Source: an uncultured Alphaproteobacteria bacterium (lineage in GTDB: Bacteria; Pseudomonadota; Alphaproteobacteria; Reyranellales; Reyranellaceae). Taken from it: a stretch of DNA of 12,961 nt. A program made the translations under genes and the position numbers. The first letter of the stretch is position 1; each line of letters opens with the position of its first letter. The stretch is taken from contig CAIYWM010000759.1 of the NCBI GenBank assembly GCA_903929895.1, forward strand, positions 1 through 12,961. The letters are read 5' to 3'. The notes under the pieces are model-generated. The model did not search any database. It saw nothing but the letters and a program-made list of their open reading frames with translations, and was not told the origin of the DNA. Positions 1 to 7,920 of the stretch are shown here, piece by piece.

Positions 1-1649
1 CGCAGCATCGCCGGACGATCGAGCCCGATGCGGATGGCGCGCCAGCCCATCGCGGGATTTTCGTCGCCGAACGAGTCGATATAGGGAAGGACCTTGTCAC
101 CCCCTACATCGAGCGTGCGGAAAGTCACGGGCCGGCCGTCCGCGAGGTCGAGCACGCGACCATAGAGCCATGCCTGTGCATCAACATCCGGAAACTCCGA
201 ACGCACCATGAACGGAATCTCGGTCCGATAGAGGCCGACACCGTCGGCACCCGTGTCGTCGAGATGCTGCATGTCGATCAGCAGGCCGGCATTCATGTTG
301 AGCGAGATGCGCGCCTGGTCGCGTGTTGCCGGCGGCAGGTCGCGCAGGGCCGCATACTTGCGGCGCCGCTGGGCGCGGGCATCGAGCGCGAGATGGACCG
401 TCTGGAGGATGTCCTCGGCCGGCCGCACCAGCACCTGCGCATTGTCGCCGTCGACCACGATCGGATCGCCGGCCTCGACCCTCGCCAGCACATTCGGTGC
501 GCGGCCGACCACCGGAATGTCGAGGGCCCGCGCCACGATGGCGACATGGCTGAGCGCCGAGCCTTCCTCCAGCACGACACCGCGCAGACGATTGCGGTCG
601 TAGTCGAGCAACTCGGCCGGACCCATGTCGCGAGCGACGACGATCATGTCATCGGGCAAGGTGCTGGGATCGATGGCGACACGGCCGGTGAGCCGCAGCA
701 GCAGCCGGTTGCTGAGATCCTGCAGGTCGCTCAGCCGCTCGCGAATGTAGGGATCGGTCGACTGGCCAAGACGCGTGCGGACATCGTCGAAGGCGCGCTG
801 GACGCCGGCCTCGGCGGTGAGGCCCGAATCGATGGCTTCGCGCACCCGTTCGGCCCAGCCGCGATCGTCGACGAACATGCGGAAGGTCTCGAGGATCTCG
901 CGCTGCTCGCCCGACTGCATGTCGTGCGCCTCGAGCATGCGGTCGACATCCTCGCGCACGCCGCGCAGCGCCTCGAGGAAGCGGACCTGCTCCTGCTCGA
1001 CATCCTCGGCAACCACGCGCTGGATGACGATGCGCGGCTCGTGCAGCACCGCGCGGCCGATCGCGACACCCGGCGTCAGCTGCACGCCGTCGACGCGCAG
1101 CGGCAGCAACCCGATGCCATCGACCTGCTGGACCTCGTTGGGGCTGACGACGTGACTGGCCGAGACCAGTTCCGCCAGCACCATGGCGATGGTCTGCAGC
1201 GTCTCGACCTCTTCCTCGTCGTACTGGCGACGGGTGCGATTCTGCACCACCAGAACGCCCAGCACCCGGCCAGCGCGCACGATCGGCACGCCCGCCAGCG
1301 AGTGGTAGATTTCCTCGCCGGTCTCCGGGCGATAGGCGAATTGCGGATGGTGCTGGGCGTCGTCGAGCGCCAGCGGTCGCCCGTGGGCGGCAATGTCGCC
1401 GACCAGCCCCTCACCGAGCCGCAGTCGGGTGCTGTGGACGGCCGAGGGGTTGAGGCCCTGGGTTGCAAACAGCTCCAGCACTTCGCCGGCCCGCAGCAGG
1501 TAGATCGAGCAGACCTCGGCCACCATCTCGTTGGCGACGAGGCGCACGACCTCGCTCAGCGTCACTTCGACGGACTCGGCACGCGCCATCGTGTCCCGGA
1601 GCCGCTTGAGGAGCATTCGCGGTCCGGCCAGAGGAGTTGATCTCTCCAT
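1..1649 (-). CDS. ptsP: Phosphoenolpyruvate-protein phosphotransferase PtsP (EI-Ntr), 3' end cut by window
   Basis: This is enzyme I of the nitrogen phosphotransfer system. It takes phosphate from PEP onto a histidine and passes it to the HPr-like protein NPr in the cytoplasm. Reading the minus strand from the ATG at 1649 gives 549 codons with no stop before the window edge. An N-terminal GAF domain covers about residues 15-165 and contains NEMVAEVCSIYLLRAGEVLE. The phosphohistidine swivel domain follows, with SHVAIVARALDIPVVG placing the predicted active His at residue 368. The TIM-barrel start shows GADGVGLYRTEIPF and GWRAIRIGLDRP. The family is usually about 750 residues, so roughly 200 are missing to the left. 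An in-frame TGA lies 16 codons upstream of the ATG, so the start is well bounded, although no clear Shine-Dalgarno is visible. It lies downstream of lysC on the same strand, 225 bases away, as in many alphaproteobacteria. The GAF domain separates it from sugar-type enzyme I. Confidence 0.96.
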   Translation of the reverse strand, partial: MERSTPLAGPRMLLKRLRDTMARAESVEVTLSEVVRLVANEMVAEVCSIYLLRAGEVLELFATQGLNPSAVHSTRLRLGEGLVGDIAAHGRPLALDDAQHHPQFAYRPETGEEIYHSLAGVPIVRAGRVLGVLVVQNRTRRQYDEEEVETLQTIAMVLAELVSASHVVSPNEVQQVDGIGLLPLRVDGVQLTPGVAIGRAVLHEPRIVIQRVVAEDVEQEQVRFLEALRGVREDVDRMLEAHDMQSGEQREILETFRMFVDDRGWAERVREAIDSGLTAEAGVQRAFDDVRTRLGQSTDPYIRERLSDLQDLSNRLLLRLTGRVAIDPSTLPDDMIVVARDMGPAELLDYDRNRLRGVVLEEGSALSHVAIVARALDIPVVGRAPNVLARVEAGDPIVVDGDNAQVLVRPAEDILQTVHLALDARAQRRRKYAALRDLPPATRDQARISLNMNAGLLIDMQHLDDTGADGVGLYRTEIPFMVRSEFPDVDAQAWLYGRVLDLADGRPVTFRTLDVGGDKVLPYIDSFGDENPAMGWRAIRIGLDRPAML

Positions 1650-1874
1650 GGTCAGACCGCGAGATGCTTGAGTCGGATGACGACGAAGCTGCGGTCAATA
1701 ATACAGGCGCAAACTCGCCAGGCCGCGGCCGCCGACTTGGCCGGTCGGGCGTTCAGGCAGGGCATATGGGCGAATGCGGCGTCCATGCGCCGCTTATAGC
1801 AAGACCCGCGCCGGACTGCCTACCGGCGAATTTGCAGAGCCCCGCTGGACTTCAGGGCTGTATTTCCGCGCCGG

Positions 1875-3122
1875 TCAGGCGGCGTCCAGTTCATACGCAG
1901 TGTGAAGAGCACGCACGGCGAGCTCGGTGTACTCGGCCGCCACGAGTACACTGATCTTGATCTCCGACGTGGAGATGACCTGGATGTTGATTCCCTTGGC
2001 GGCAAGCGTCTCGAACATCTTGAGCGCCACGCCGGCATGGGACCGCATGCCGACACCGATCACCGAGACCTTGGAAACGTTGAGGTCGGACTTGACCTCG
2101 GCGAACTTCAGATCGGCCTTGGCGCGCTCGAGTTGCTGCACCGCACGCGCGAGGTCGGGCTTGGGGACCGTGAAAGTCATGTCGGTCGAGCTGCCGTCGA
2201 CCGAGACGTTCTGCACGATCATGTCGACGTTGATGTTCGCCGCCGCGAGCGGGCCGAAAATCGCCGCCGCGACACCCGGCCGGTCGGGCACCTGGGTCAC
2301 GGTGATCTTCGCCTCGTCCTTGGCGAAGGCGATGCCACTCACGACGGACTTCTCGAGGCCCTGGGCCATGATCTCTTCCTCGTCCACAACCAGAGTTCCG
2401 GGCAGGTCGCTGCCAAGCGCCTCGTCGAACGACGACAGCACCTGCACGCGCACATGATGGTTCATCGCCAGCTCGACGGAGCGCGTCTGCAGCACCTTCG
2501 AGCCCAGCGAGGCCATTTCGAGCATCTCCTCGTAGGTCACGCGGTCGATCTTCTGCGCCTTATCGACGATTCGCGGATCGGTCGTGTAGACGCCGTCGAC
2601 GTCGGTATAGATGTCGCAGCGGTCGGCCTTGAGGGCGGCGGCCAGCGCCACCGCCGAGGTATCGGAGCCGCCACGGCCCAGCGTCGTGATGCGACCTTCC
2701 GGCGAGATGCCCTGGAAGCCCGGCACCACGGGAACCTCGCCCGCCGCCATCGTCCTGGCCATCTCGACCGTGTCGATTTCCACGATTCGCGCCTTCGCGT
2801 AGGCGTCGTCGGTCTTGATCGGCAGCTGCCAGCCGACCCAGGAACGCGACTTCACCCCTTCCTGCTGCAGCGCCATCGCCAGCAGGCCGATCGTGACCTG
2901 CTCGCCGGTCGCCACGACGACATCGTATTCGCGCGGATCATGCAGAGGGGAGATCTCGTTCACCCACTTCACGAGCTGGTTGGTCGCGCCGGACATGGCC
3001 GAAACCACGACCGCGACCTCGTTGCCACGCGCGACTTCGGCCTTCACCTTGCGCGCGACGTTCTTGATGCGATCCGTGTCGCCGACCGAAGTACCGCCAA
3101 ATTTCAGAACGATGCGCGCCAT
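1875..3122 (-). CDS. lysC: Aspartate kinase
   Basis: It phosphorylates L-aspartate with ATP, the first step towards lysine, threonine, methionine and diaminopimelate. The 415-residue product has the standard length. KFGGTSVG near residue 8 and GRGGSDTSA near residue 150 mark the amino-acid-kinase fold. Two C-terminal ACT domains follow: one begins with the TQVPDRPGVAAAIFG stretch, and the second contains GVGMRSHAGVALKMFETLA and ends in NIQVISTSEIKISVLV. ACT domains of this family bind lysine and/or threonine for feedback inhibition, so allosteric control is expected. The ATG at 3122 is preceded by a weak GAG eight bases upstream. It is divergent from ubiG across 78 bases, and ptsP lies downstream on the same strand. 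I see no evidence for the internal beta-subunit start known from Bacillus, although a Met follows the kinase domain. Confidence 0.98.
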   Translation of the reverse strand: MARIVLKFGGTSVGDTDRIKNVARKVKAEVARGNEVAVVVSAMSGATNQLVKWVNEISPLHDPREYDVVVATGEQVTIGLLAMALQQEGVKSRSWVGWQLPIKTDDAYAKARIVEIDTVEMARTMAAGEVPVVPGFQGISPEGRITTLGRGGSDTSAVALAAALKADRCDIYTDVDGVYTTDPRIVDKAQKIDRVTYEEMLEMASLGSKVLQTRSVELAMNHHVRVQVLSSFDEALGSDLPGTLVVDEEEIMAQGLEKSVVSGIAFAKDEAKITVTQVPDRPGVAAAIFGPLAAANINVDMIVQNVSVDGSSTDMTFTVPKPDLARAVQQLERAKADLKFAEVKSDLNVSKVSVIGVGMRSHAGVALKMFETLAAKGINIQVISTSEIKISVLVAAEYTELAVRALHTAYELDAA

Positions 3123-3160
3123 GAATTCACTCGAAGGGCAAGCTTCTGCCCGGAAAGCGG

Positions 3161-3192
3161 GCTATAGACACCGGCGGCGCCATATGGGTCAA
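3161..3192 (-). promoter_or_regulatory. Candidate lysC promoter in the lysC-ubiG divergent region
   Basis: On the minus strand TTGACC (3192-3187) is followed 20 bases later by TATAGC (3166-3161), or 18 bases later by the poorer TCTATA. The 20-base spacer is long, so the -10 assignment is weak. The -35 element sits just upstream of the ubiG start, so the two genes would share control DNA. A small GCCCG/CGGGC inverted repeat with loop GAAAG (3148-3162) abuts the -10 and could be an operator or simply part of the lysC leader. Confidence 0.25.
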
Positions 3193-3200
3193 GGGTAGCC

Positions 3201-3965
3201 ATGGTCGAAACCACGCATATCCCCACTGACGGAACGGTCGATCCCGCCGAGATCGAGCGCTTCTCCCGCATCGCGGACGAATGGTGGGATCCCACCGGCA
3301 AGTTCGCGCCCCTGCACCGGCTGAACCCGGTGCGGATCGGCTATATCCGCGACCGGGTGGCGGCGCACTGGCAGCGCGACGCCCTGAACGGCGAACCGCT
3401 GAAGGGCCTGTCGCTGCTCGACATTGGCTGTGGCGGCGGTTTGATGAGCGAGCCGATGACCCGGCTCGGCGCGTCGGTTAACGGCGTGGATGCCTCCGCC
3501 CGCAACATCGCGACCGCCTCCGTCCATGCCGCGCGCCAGGACCTCGCCATCGACTATCGCGAGGGCACCGCCGAGGCGTTGGCCGACAGCGGCGCGCAGT
3601 TCGACGTCGTGCTGGCGCTCGAGATCGTGGAGCACGTGGCCGACGTCGATCTGTTCCTGCGGTCCTGCGGCCGCCTGGTGAAGCCCGGCGGGCTGCTCTT
3701 TCTGTCGACGCTCAACCGAACCGCAAAGGCCTGGGTGCTGGCCATCGCCGGGGCGGAATACGTGCTGGGCTGGCTGCCGCGGGGCACGCACGACTGGAAG
3801 AAGTTCCTCAAGCCTTCCGAAGTCACCCGCGGCCTGCGCGCCGGCGGTATCGAACCCCAGGAGATCGTCGGCGTGGTCTACGCCCCGCTCAGCCGCAAAT
3901 GGTCGCTGAACCGGAACGACCTCGACGTGAACTACATGCTGTACGGGGTGGCCGGCCCGAAATAG
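3201..3965 (+). CDS. ubiG: Ubiquinone biosynthesis O-methyltransferase UbiG
   Basis: It is the SAM-dependent enzyme that makes both O-methylations in ubiquinone synthesis (2-polyprenyl-6-hydroxyphenol and demethylubiquinol 3-O-methyltransferase). The 254-residue product is full length. The family signature FSRIADEWWDPTGKFAPLHR occupies residues 21-40 and LNPVRIGYI follows directly. SAM motif I is LLDIGCGGG (72-80), then a GVDAS acidic loop, and EIVEHV lies near residue 142. HDWKKF and LSTLNRT are also typical of UbiG. The ATG at 3201 fits the family N-terminus, while the upstream AGGG is a poor Shine-Dalgarno. It is divergent from lysC and converges on the DUF1178 gene, with 15 bases between the stops. 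Confidence 0.98.
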   Translation: MVETTHIPTDGTVDPAEIERFSRIADEWWDPTGKFAPLHRLNPVRIGYIRDRVAAHWQRDALNGEPLKGLSLLDIGCGGGLMSEPMTRLGASVNGVDASARNIATASVHAARQDLAIDYREGTAEALADSGAQFDVVLALEIVEHVADVDLFLRSCGRLVKPGGLLFLSTLNRTAKAWVLAIAGAEYVLGWLPRGTHDWKKFLKPSEVTRGLRAGGIEPQEIVGVVYAPLSRKWSLNRNDLDVNYMLYGVAGPK

Positions 3966-3980
3966 CGGGTCGGCGGCGGC

Positions 3981-4472
3981 TCAGTTGCCGCGCGGGATCC
4001 AGGGAAGGCGGCCGAACTCGATGCCCTCTTCCGCCAGGGCCTCGGCCTCTTCTTCGCTGGTCTGGCCGTAGATTCCGCGCTTGTCGCTCTCGCCGTAGTG
4101 AATCTTGCGGGCCTCTTCGGCGAACTTGTCGCCGACATGCTCGCAGTTCTTCTCGACCTCGGCACGGACCTTGAGGAGAGCCTCGCGCAGTTCCGCGGGC
4201 ATGTGCCGGGCGAGCGCGGCGATCTGCTGCTGTTGTTCCGGGGACGGCCCGGCGGTCGTTTCCGCGGCAGGCGCCTCCACGACGGCCGGCAGCGTGCTGT
4301 CCTTGCCCTTCTTGCCGATGCGCGGCGCCATCAGGGCGCGCTCGACCTTCGCCGATCCGCAGACGGCGCAGCCAATCAGGGATTTCTTCTCCTGACGTTC
4401 ATAGGTCTTGCTGTCCTTGAACCAGCTGTCGAACTCGTGGCCATCGGCGCAGCGCAAGCGATACAAAATCAT
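3981..4472 (-). CDS. DUF1178 family protein, putative zinc ribbon
   Basis: The function of this conserved proteobacterial family is unknown to me. The product is 163 residues from the ATG at 4472. The frame stays open to 4580, but the family N-terminus (MIxYxLRCxxGHEFxxWF) corresponds to MILYRLRCADGHEFDSWFKD, which fixes the start at 4472. CxxxH (CADGH) plus CxxC (CAVC near residue 35) suggest a four-ligand zinc ribbon. KVERALMAPRI after it is a family hallmark. A low-complexity Ala/Glu/Gln linker follows, then a basic, Gly- and Glu-rich C-terminus. In related genomes as I recall them it sits beside the amidase and ubiG. Here ubiG is still adjacent (convergent), but the amidase lies more than 4.5 kb away. 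It is divergent from the EamA permease. Confidence 0.9.
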   Translation of the reverse strand: MILYRLRCADGHEFDSWFKDSKTYERQEKKSLIGCAVCGSAKVERALMAPRIGKKGKDSTLPAVVEAPAAETTAGPSPEQQQQIAALARHMPAELREALLKVRAEVEKNCEHVGDKFAEEARKIHYGESDKRGIYGQTSEEEAEALAEEGIEFGRLPWIPRGN

Positions 4473-4496
4473 GACAACCGGAAAAATGGTGGCTTG

Positions 4497-4518
4497 TCGG
4501 GCCGGACGCAAGGCCCGA
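4497..4518. promoter_or_regulatory. Perfect inverted repeat between DUF1178 and the permease gene
   Basis: TCGGGCC (4497-4503) and GGCCCGA (4512-4518) are perfect complements separated by eight bases, inside the 89-base divergent spacer. A near direct repeat overlaps it: TTGTCGGGCC at 4494 and TTGTCGCGCC at 4519, nine of ten bases identical and 25 bases apart. No T-run follows on the plus strand. On the minus strand the nearest one starts about ten bases beyond the stem, so an operator or mRNA leader hairpin is likelier than a terminator. No regulator gene is in the window. Confidence 0.3.
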
Positions 4519-4561
4519 TTGTCGCGCCCCGCTCCCCGGAGCCCGCCAGCAGCAGCCGTCG

Positions 4562-5428
4562 ATGTCACCGCAACCTTCAACTCCCAAGGCCGCCTTCTGG
4601 ATGGCCGGCTGGCTGGCGGCCATGCTCGTCATGGCGATTGCCGGCCGGGAGACGACGCGCGAGCTCGACGTCTTCCAGATCATGGAGATGCGCTCGGTCA
4701 TCGGCCTCGCGATGCTCTATCCGCTGATCCATCTGGCGGGCGGGTTCGGCAAGCTGAAGACGGCGCGGCCCTGGCAGCAGGTCGGCCGCAACATCGCCCA
4801 CTACGGCGCGCAGTTCGCCTGGTTCAAGGCGCTCACCCTGATCCCGCTTGCACAGGTCATCTCGATCGAATTCACCATGCCGATCTGGACGGCGATCCTG
4901 GCGGTCGCCTTCCTCGGCGAACGCATGGGACTGTGGAAGAACCTCGCGGTGGCGCTGGGCGTGATCGGAGTCGTCATCATCGTGCGGCCCGGCACCAACG
5001 AGATCGTGCCCGGCCAGATCATCGCGCTGGCCGCGGCGGTGGGCTTCGCCATCTCGGTGACCATGGTGAAGTCGCTCACCCGCGCCGACAGTGTGATCAC
5101 TATCCTGTTCTGGATGCTGTTCATCCAGTCGATCATCGGGCTGGTGCCGGCGCTCGACGTGTGGCGCTGGCCCTCGGCCTATGCCTGGGCCTGGATCATC
5201 GTCATCGCCTTCTGCGGCACCTTCTCCCACTACTGCCTGACGCGTGCGATGCTGCATGCAGATGCGACCGTCGTCGTGCCGATGGATTTCCTGCGCGTGC
5301 CGCTCGCGGCCCTCGCCGGCTGGCTGCTCTACAGCGAGCGGGTGGACGCGTTGACGATCCTCGGGGCAGCGCTGATCCTCTCGGGCAATCTGCTGAACCT
5401 GAAGGGTGCGGGAGCGCGCAAGACATGA
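4562..5428 (+). CDS. EamA/DMT-superfamily inner-membrane permease
   Basis: This is a drug/metabolite transporter-type permease, presumably exporting a small metabolite; the substrate cannot be read from sequence. It has 288 residues and about ten hydrophobic helices arranged as two five-helix repeats, as usual for tandem EamA domains. The first repeat ends near residue 143 (VVIIVRPG) and the second near residue 280 (LILSGNLLNLKG). FTMPIWTAILAVAFLGE and VVPMDFLRVPLAALAGWL are the fourth helices of each half, including the Pro and Glu positions common in the family. The ATG at 4562 has only a weak purine stretch upstream. The stop overlaps the start of the downstream methyltransferase (ATGA), so the two are probably translationally coupled. 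This pair interrupts the otherwise familiar DUF1178-amidase neighbourhood. Confidence 0.92.
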   Translation: MSPQPSTPKAAFWMAGWLAAMLVMAIAGRETTRELDVFQIMEMRSVIGLAMLYPLIHLAGGFGKLKTARPWQQVGRNIAHYGAQFAWFKALTLIPLAQVISIEFTMPIWTAILAVAFLGERMGLWKNLAVALGVIGVVIIVRPGTNEIVPGQIIALAAAVGFAISVTMVKSLTRADSVITILFWMLFIQSIIGLVPALDVWRWPSAYAWAWIIVIAFCGTFSHYCLTRAMLHADATVVVPMDFLRVPLAALAGWLLYSERVDALTILGAALILSGNLLNLKGAGARKT

Positions 5429-5922
5429 CCGCCTCATCCTGGATCGCCGCCTGGTCCGGCCTCGTCCCACCGGGTGCCGCCGTCCTCGATCTCGCGGCGG
5501 GGAAAGGCCGCCACACGTCGTTCTTCGCCGGCCGCGGCCATCCCGTGACCGCGGTCGATCGCGACGTGAGTGCGCTGGCCCCATCAGACACAGTCGAGGT
5601 GATTGCCGCCGATCTCGAAGATGGCTCGCCCTGGCCGCTGGCCGACCGCCGCTTCGGCGCGATCGTCGTCACCAACTACCTGCACCGGCCGCTGTTCCCG
5701 GCGCTCTTCGCAGCGCTGCAGCCGGGCGGCATCCTGCTCTACGAGACCTTCATGGAAGGCAACGAGCGCTTCGGAAAGCCGAGCCGGCCGGACTTCCTCC
5801 TGAAGGATGGCGAGCTGCTCGACCTCGTGCGCGGGCGCTTCTCGGTGACGGCCTATGAGGCGCGCATGATCAGCCAGCCGAAGATGGCGATGGTGCAGAG
5901 GATCGCCGCCCGCCTCCTCTAG
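5425..5922 (+). CDS. Small class I SAM-dependent methyltransferase
   Basis: The product is a 165-residue Rossmann-fold methyltransferase of unknown substrate. Motif I is VLDLAAGKGRHTSFFAGRG (about residues 20-38), followed by the acidic-loop strand VTAVDRD. Later motifs are FGAIVVTNYLHRPLF and LQPGGILLYETFMEGNERFG. The last resembles the TehB-like and uncharacterised Methyltransf_11/25 group, where GNERFGKP is common. It starts at the ATG that overlaps the permease stop by four bases. GGGAG lies about ten bases upstream. It ends nine bases before the convergent deacylase stop. Export and modification of the same small molecule by this gene pair is possible, but only by adjacency. Confidence 0.88.
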   Translation: MTASSWIAAWSGLVPPGAAVLDLAAGKGRHTSFFAGRGHPVTAVDRDVSALAPSDTVEVIAADLEDGSPWPLADRRFGAIVVTNYLHRPLFPALFAALQPGGILLYETFMEGNERFGKPSRPDFLLKDGELLDLVRGRFSVTAYEARMISQPKMAMVQRIAARLL

Positions 5923-5931
5923 GCCGAGCGT

Positions 5932-7635
5932 TCAGGCGCCCCGGGCGCCGCGCACCAGACGGCCCGGCAGCGCTCCGGTCGCCTTGCCGTGCCGATAGAC
6001 GACGGCGCCCGACACGATGGTCGCGTCGAAGCCGTCGGTTCGCTGGATGAGCCGTTTGCCGCCGGCCGGCAGGTCGTAGACGATCTCAGGCCGGCGCAGC
6101 TTCATCCTGTCGTAGTCGATGACGTTGATGTCGGCCTTAAGGCCGACCTTCAGCAGCCCGCGATCCCGCAAGCCGATCTCGACCGCATTATCGGCAGTCA
6201 ACCGCTTGATCGCCCACGACACCGGAAACAGCGAGCCGCGCCTGCGGTCCCGCGTCCAGTGCGTCAGCGTATAGCTAGTGGCCGTCGCGTCGCACATGAT
6301 GCCGACATGGGCGCCACCGTCGCCCAGGCCGAGCAGCGTGTTGGGCCGGTCGATCATCTCGCGCACCACGTCGAGATTGCCGGCGGCGAAGTTGGTGACC
6401 GGCAGGTAGACGATCTGCTTGCCGTCGCGTTCGAGCATCAGGTCGTAGGCGACCTCGGCAGGCGGGCGGCCCTGTCGCGCCGCGATCGCGGCGATGCTGC
6501 GCTCCGGCGCCGGTTCGTAGTCCGGCGGATCGTCGAGCGGGTACATGCGATCCCAGCGATCCACCATGCGCCTTTGCGAATTGCCGGGGTCCCGCTCGGC
6601 GAGCACGCGCGCGCGAAACTCAGGGTCGCGCCACAGCGCCACACGCTCGGCGAACGGCAGGCGCGCAAGGCGGTCGGCGCTCGGCCGGCCGGTGAAAGGA
6701 GTTTGCGACAGTTCGAGTCCCAGCAGCACGCTGGTCGGCCGGGTGCGGACCTGGGCGGTGATCCGCAGACCTTCGGCGTTGGCCTCGTCGATCTCCGCCA
6801 TCGTCTCACGCCAGCCTTCGGGACGGGCGTTGGCCTGCAGCAACGTGATGGTTACCGGCCTCCCCGACTCCTTGGCCAGACGGCGAAACAGGCCGATCTC
6901 GCCTTCCTGGAAATCGGACACGATCTGCAGCCAGCCAGCATCGGCCCGGCGCATCGCGCGGGCGATCGCCGTGAGCTCCGCCTCCTCGGCGCGGAGCGTC
7001 GGGATGTGCTTGCCGTCGGCCGAACGGTGATTGAGCGTTCGCGACGTCGAGAAGCCCAGCGCGCCGGCGCGCAGGCCCTCGACGGTGAGCTCGGCCATGC
7101 GCTGGCGATCGTGTTCGGTCGCGGGCTCCCGGTCGGCGCCGCGCTGCCCCATCACGTAGACGCGCAGCGCCGCGTGCGGCACCTGGGTCGCCACGTCGGC
7201 GTCGTAGGATCGGGCCGCGACGGCATCGAGGAAATCCGGAAAGGAATGCCAGTTCCACGGCAGGCCCTCCGACAGCACGACCTCGGGAATGTCCTCCACA
7301 CCCTCCATGAGGTTGATCAGCATGGCGTGCTGGTCCTCGTGGCAGGGCGCGAAGCCGACGCCGCAATTGCCGAGCACGAGCGTGGTGGCGCCGTTCCACG
7401 ACGACGGCGACAGCCGCTCGCTCCACGTCACCTGCGCGTCGTAGTGGGTGTGCACGTCGACGAAGCCCGGCGTGACGAGCCTGCCGCGCGCGTCGATCTC
7501 CTCTTCACCCTTGGGGAGGTTCTTCCCGATGGCCGAGATTCTGTGCCCTTCGATGGCGATGTCGGCTTCATAGGGATCGCCGCCCGATCCGTCGACGATG
7601 GCGCCATTGCGTATCACCAGGCTGGGGGAGGACAT
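5932..7635 (-). CDS. N-acyl-D-amino-acid deacylase-type amidohydrolase
   Basis: It is a metal-dependent hydrolase of the amidohydrolase-3/D-aminoacylase group, which cleaves acyl groups from N-acyl-D-amino acids or related amides. It has 567 residues from the ATG at 7635. The start is preferred because GGAG lies six bases upstream and [20 protein letters not shown] is the normal N-terminus; the open frame up to 7905 looks non-coding. The metal motif [10 protein letters not shown] has His62 and His64. GNCGVGF carries the family Cys near residue 91. [15 protein letters not shown] holds the conserved Asp near residue 439. A beta-strand-rich C-terminal cap follows ([13 protein letters not shown]). 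There is no signal peptide, so it is probably cytoplasmic. It is divergent from argC across 350 bases and convergent with the methyltransferase. The exact substrate is not predictable; the related dihydropyrimidinase-like fold is an alternative. Confidence 0.92.
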   Translation of the reverse strand: MSSPSLVIRNGAIVDGSGGDPYEADIAIEGHRISAIGKNLPKGEEEIDARGRLVTPGFVDVHTHYDAQVTWSERLSPSSWNGATTLVLGNCGVGFAPCHEDQHAMLINLMEGVEDIPEVVLSEGLPWNWHSFPDFLDAVAARSYDADVATQVPHAALRVYVMGQRGADREPATEHDRQRMAELTVEGLRAGALGFSTSRTLNHRSADGKHIPTLRAEEAELTAIARAMRRADAGWLQIVSDFQEGEIGLFRRLAKESGRPVTITLLQANARPEGWRETMAEIDEANAEGLRITAQVRTRPTSVLLGLELSQTPFTGRPSADRLARLPFAERVALWRDPEFRARVLAERDPGNSQRRMVDRWDRMYPLDDPPDYEPAPERSIAAIAARQGRPPAEVAYDLMLERDGKQIVYLPVTNFAAGNLDVVREMIDRPNTLLGLGDGGAHVGIMCDATATSYTLTHWTRDRRRGSLFPVSWAIKRLTADNAVEIGLRDRGLLKVGLKADINVIDYDRMKLRRPEIVYDLPAGGKRLIQRTDGFDATIVSGAVVYRHGKATGALPGRLVRGARGA

Positions 7636-7736
7636 GGAGGGCTCCGGGATGGGGTGGCCGAGAGTGGCGTGATTCTGCTGTCCGGTCGAGGTTCGACGTG
7701 CCGCCATTCTCGCGGGCTTGCAGAGACCAACCTTCG

Positions 7737-7766
7737 TTGACAGGCGCTCAGGCGCACGATTACCGT
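7737..7766 (+). promoter_or_regulatory. Candidate promoter for the argC leader transcript
   Basis: A perfect -35 TTGACA lies at 7737-7742. With an 18-base spacer the -10 would be TACCGT (7761-7766, three of six consensus bases), with a 17-base spacer TTACCG. The -10 is weak. Transcription would start near 7773 and produce a leader of about 185 bases up to the terminator at 7957. No better promoter was seen between here and argC. Confidence 0.4.
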
Positions 7767-7773
7767 GATGCCC

Positions 7774-7869
7774 ATGAGTGGCGCTCACCTCTGCACCGCA
7801 AACCGACGCCGTCGCTGCTTCCAGCGGCGGCTTCCGTTGCTGCGTGCAGACAGGCCCCTCCCCCGGTGA
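7774..7869 (+). CDS. Possible Arg-rich leader peptide upstream of argC
   Basis: A 31-codon frame runs from ATG 7774 (an in-frame ATG also lies at 7768) to TGA 7867-7869. It contains nine Arg codons. Four are consecutive at residues 11-14 (CGA CGC CGT CGC, 7804-7815), two are adjacent at 18-19, and the last sense codon is CGG. There is no Shine-Dalgarno. The predicted transcription start falls at or within a base or two of ATG 7774, so translation would have to be leaderless, as reported for the trp leader of Sinorhizobium meliloti. The combination of Arg codons, a downstream intrinsic terminator and an arginine-synthesis gene suggests an attenuator leader peptide. Against it, Arg-rich chance frames are common in GC-rich DNA, so this call is tentative. 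Confidence 0.3.
   Translation: MSGAHLCTANRRRRCFQRRLPLLRADRPLPR
7805..7834 (+). other. Strong RNA hairpin over the Arg-codon run in the argC leader
   Basis: Arms 7808-7817 and 7822-7831 pair over ten positions, with one U-G wobble and a four-base CTTC loop. Two more pairs form beyond a single mismatch (7805-7806 with 7833-7834). The 5' arm overlaps the four consecutive Arg codons and the 3' arm contains the CGG CGG pair. A ribosome stalled in this stretch would open the hairpin, which is what an attenuator pause structure would require. Confidence 0.5.
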
Positions 7870-7920
7870 GGTCCGCGCCCTAGCGGTCCACCCCCGAGGC
7901 GGCATCAGCCCGCATCTCCG

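Noticed and set aside
264..1640. Long plus-strand open frame of 458 codons
   Set aside because: It is the antisense shadow of ptsP. Its translation is His/Asp/Arg-rich with no recognisable domain, while the minus strand gives a clear PtsP.
1838..1859. AGCCC/GGGCT hairpin downstream of lysC as its terminator
   Set aside because: The stem has only five pairs with a 12-base loop and no U-tract. The rest of the 225-base ptsP-lysC spacer shows nothing I can name, and no convincing ptsP promoter.
1902..3167. Long plus-strand open frame of 421 codons
   Set aside because: Antisense shadow of lysC, with compositional bias and no family motifs.
4473..4580. N-terminal extension of the DUF1178 protein by 36 codons
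   Set aside because: The family begins at MILYRLRC, and the extension would run over the divergent permease start.
5425..7635. Biosynthetic or defence system formed by the methyltransferase, permease and deacylase
   Set aside because: Each gene is an ordinary family member, the deacylase is on the opposite strand, and no core synthase, toxin or nuclease is present.
7685..7697. GGTTCGA with flanking complementary bases, resembling a tRNA T-arm
   Set aside because: The stem is GTCGA/TCGAC around a three-base loop. No acceptor stem, anticodon arm or D-arm can be placed around it on either strand.
5989..7740. Long plus-strand open frame of 583 codons
   Set aside because: Antisense shadow of the amidohydrolase gene; GC-rich codon bias keeps the opposite frame open.
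7636..7905. N-terminal extension of the amidohydrolase by 90 codons
   Set aside because: The extension has no family similarity. ATG 7635 has a good Shine-Dalgarno and the expected N-terminus.
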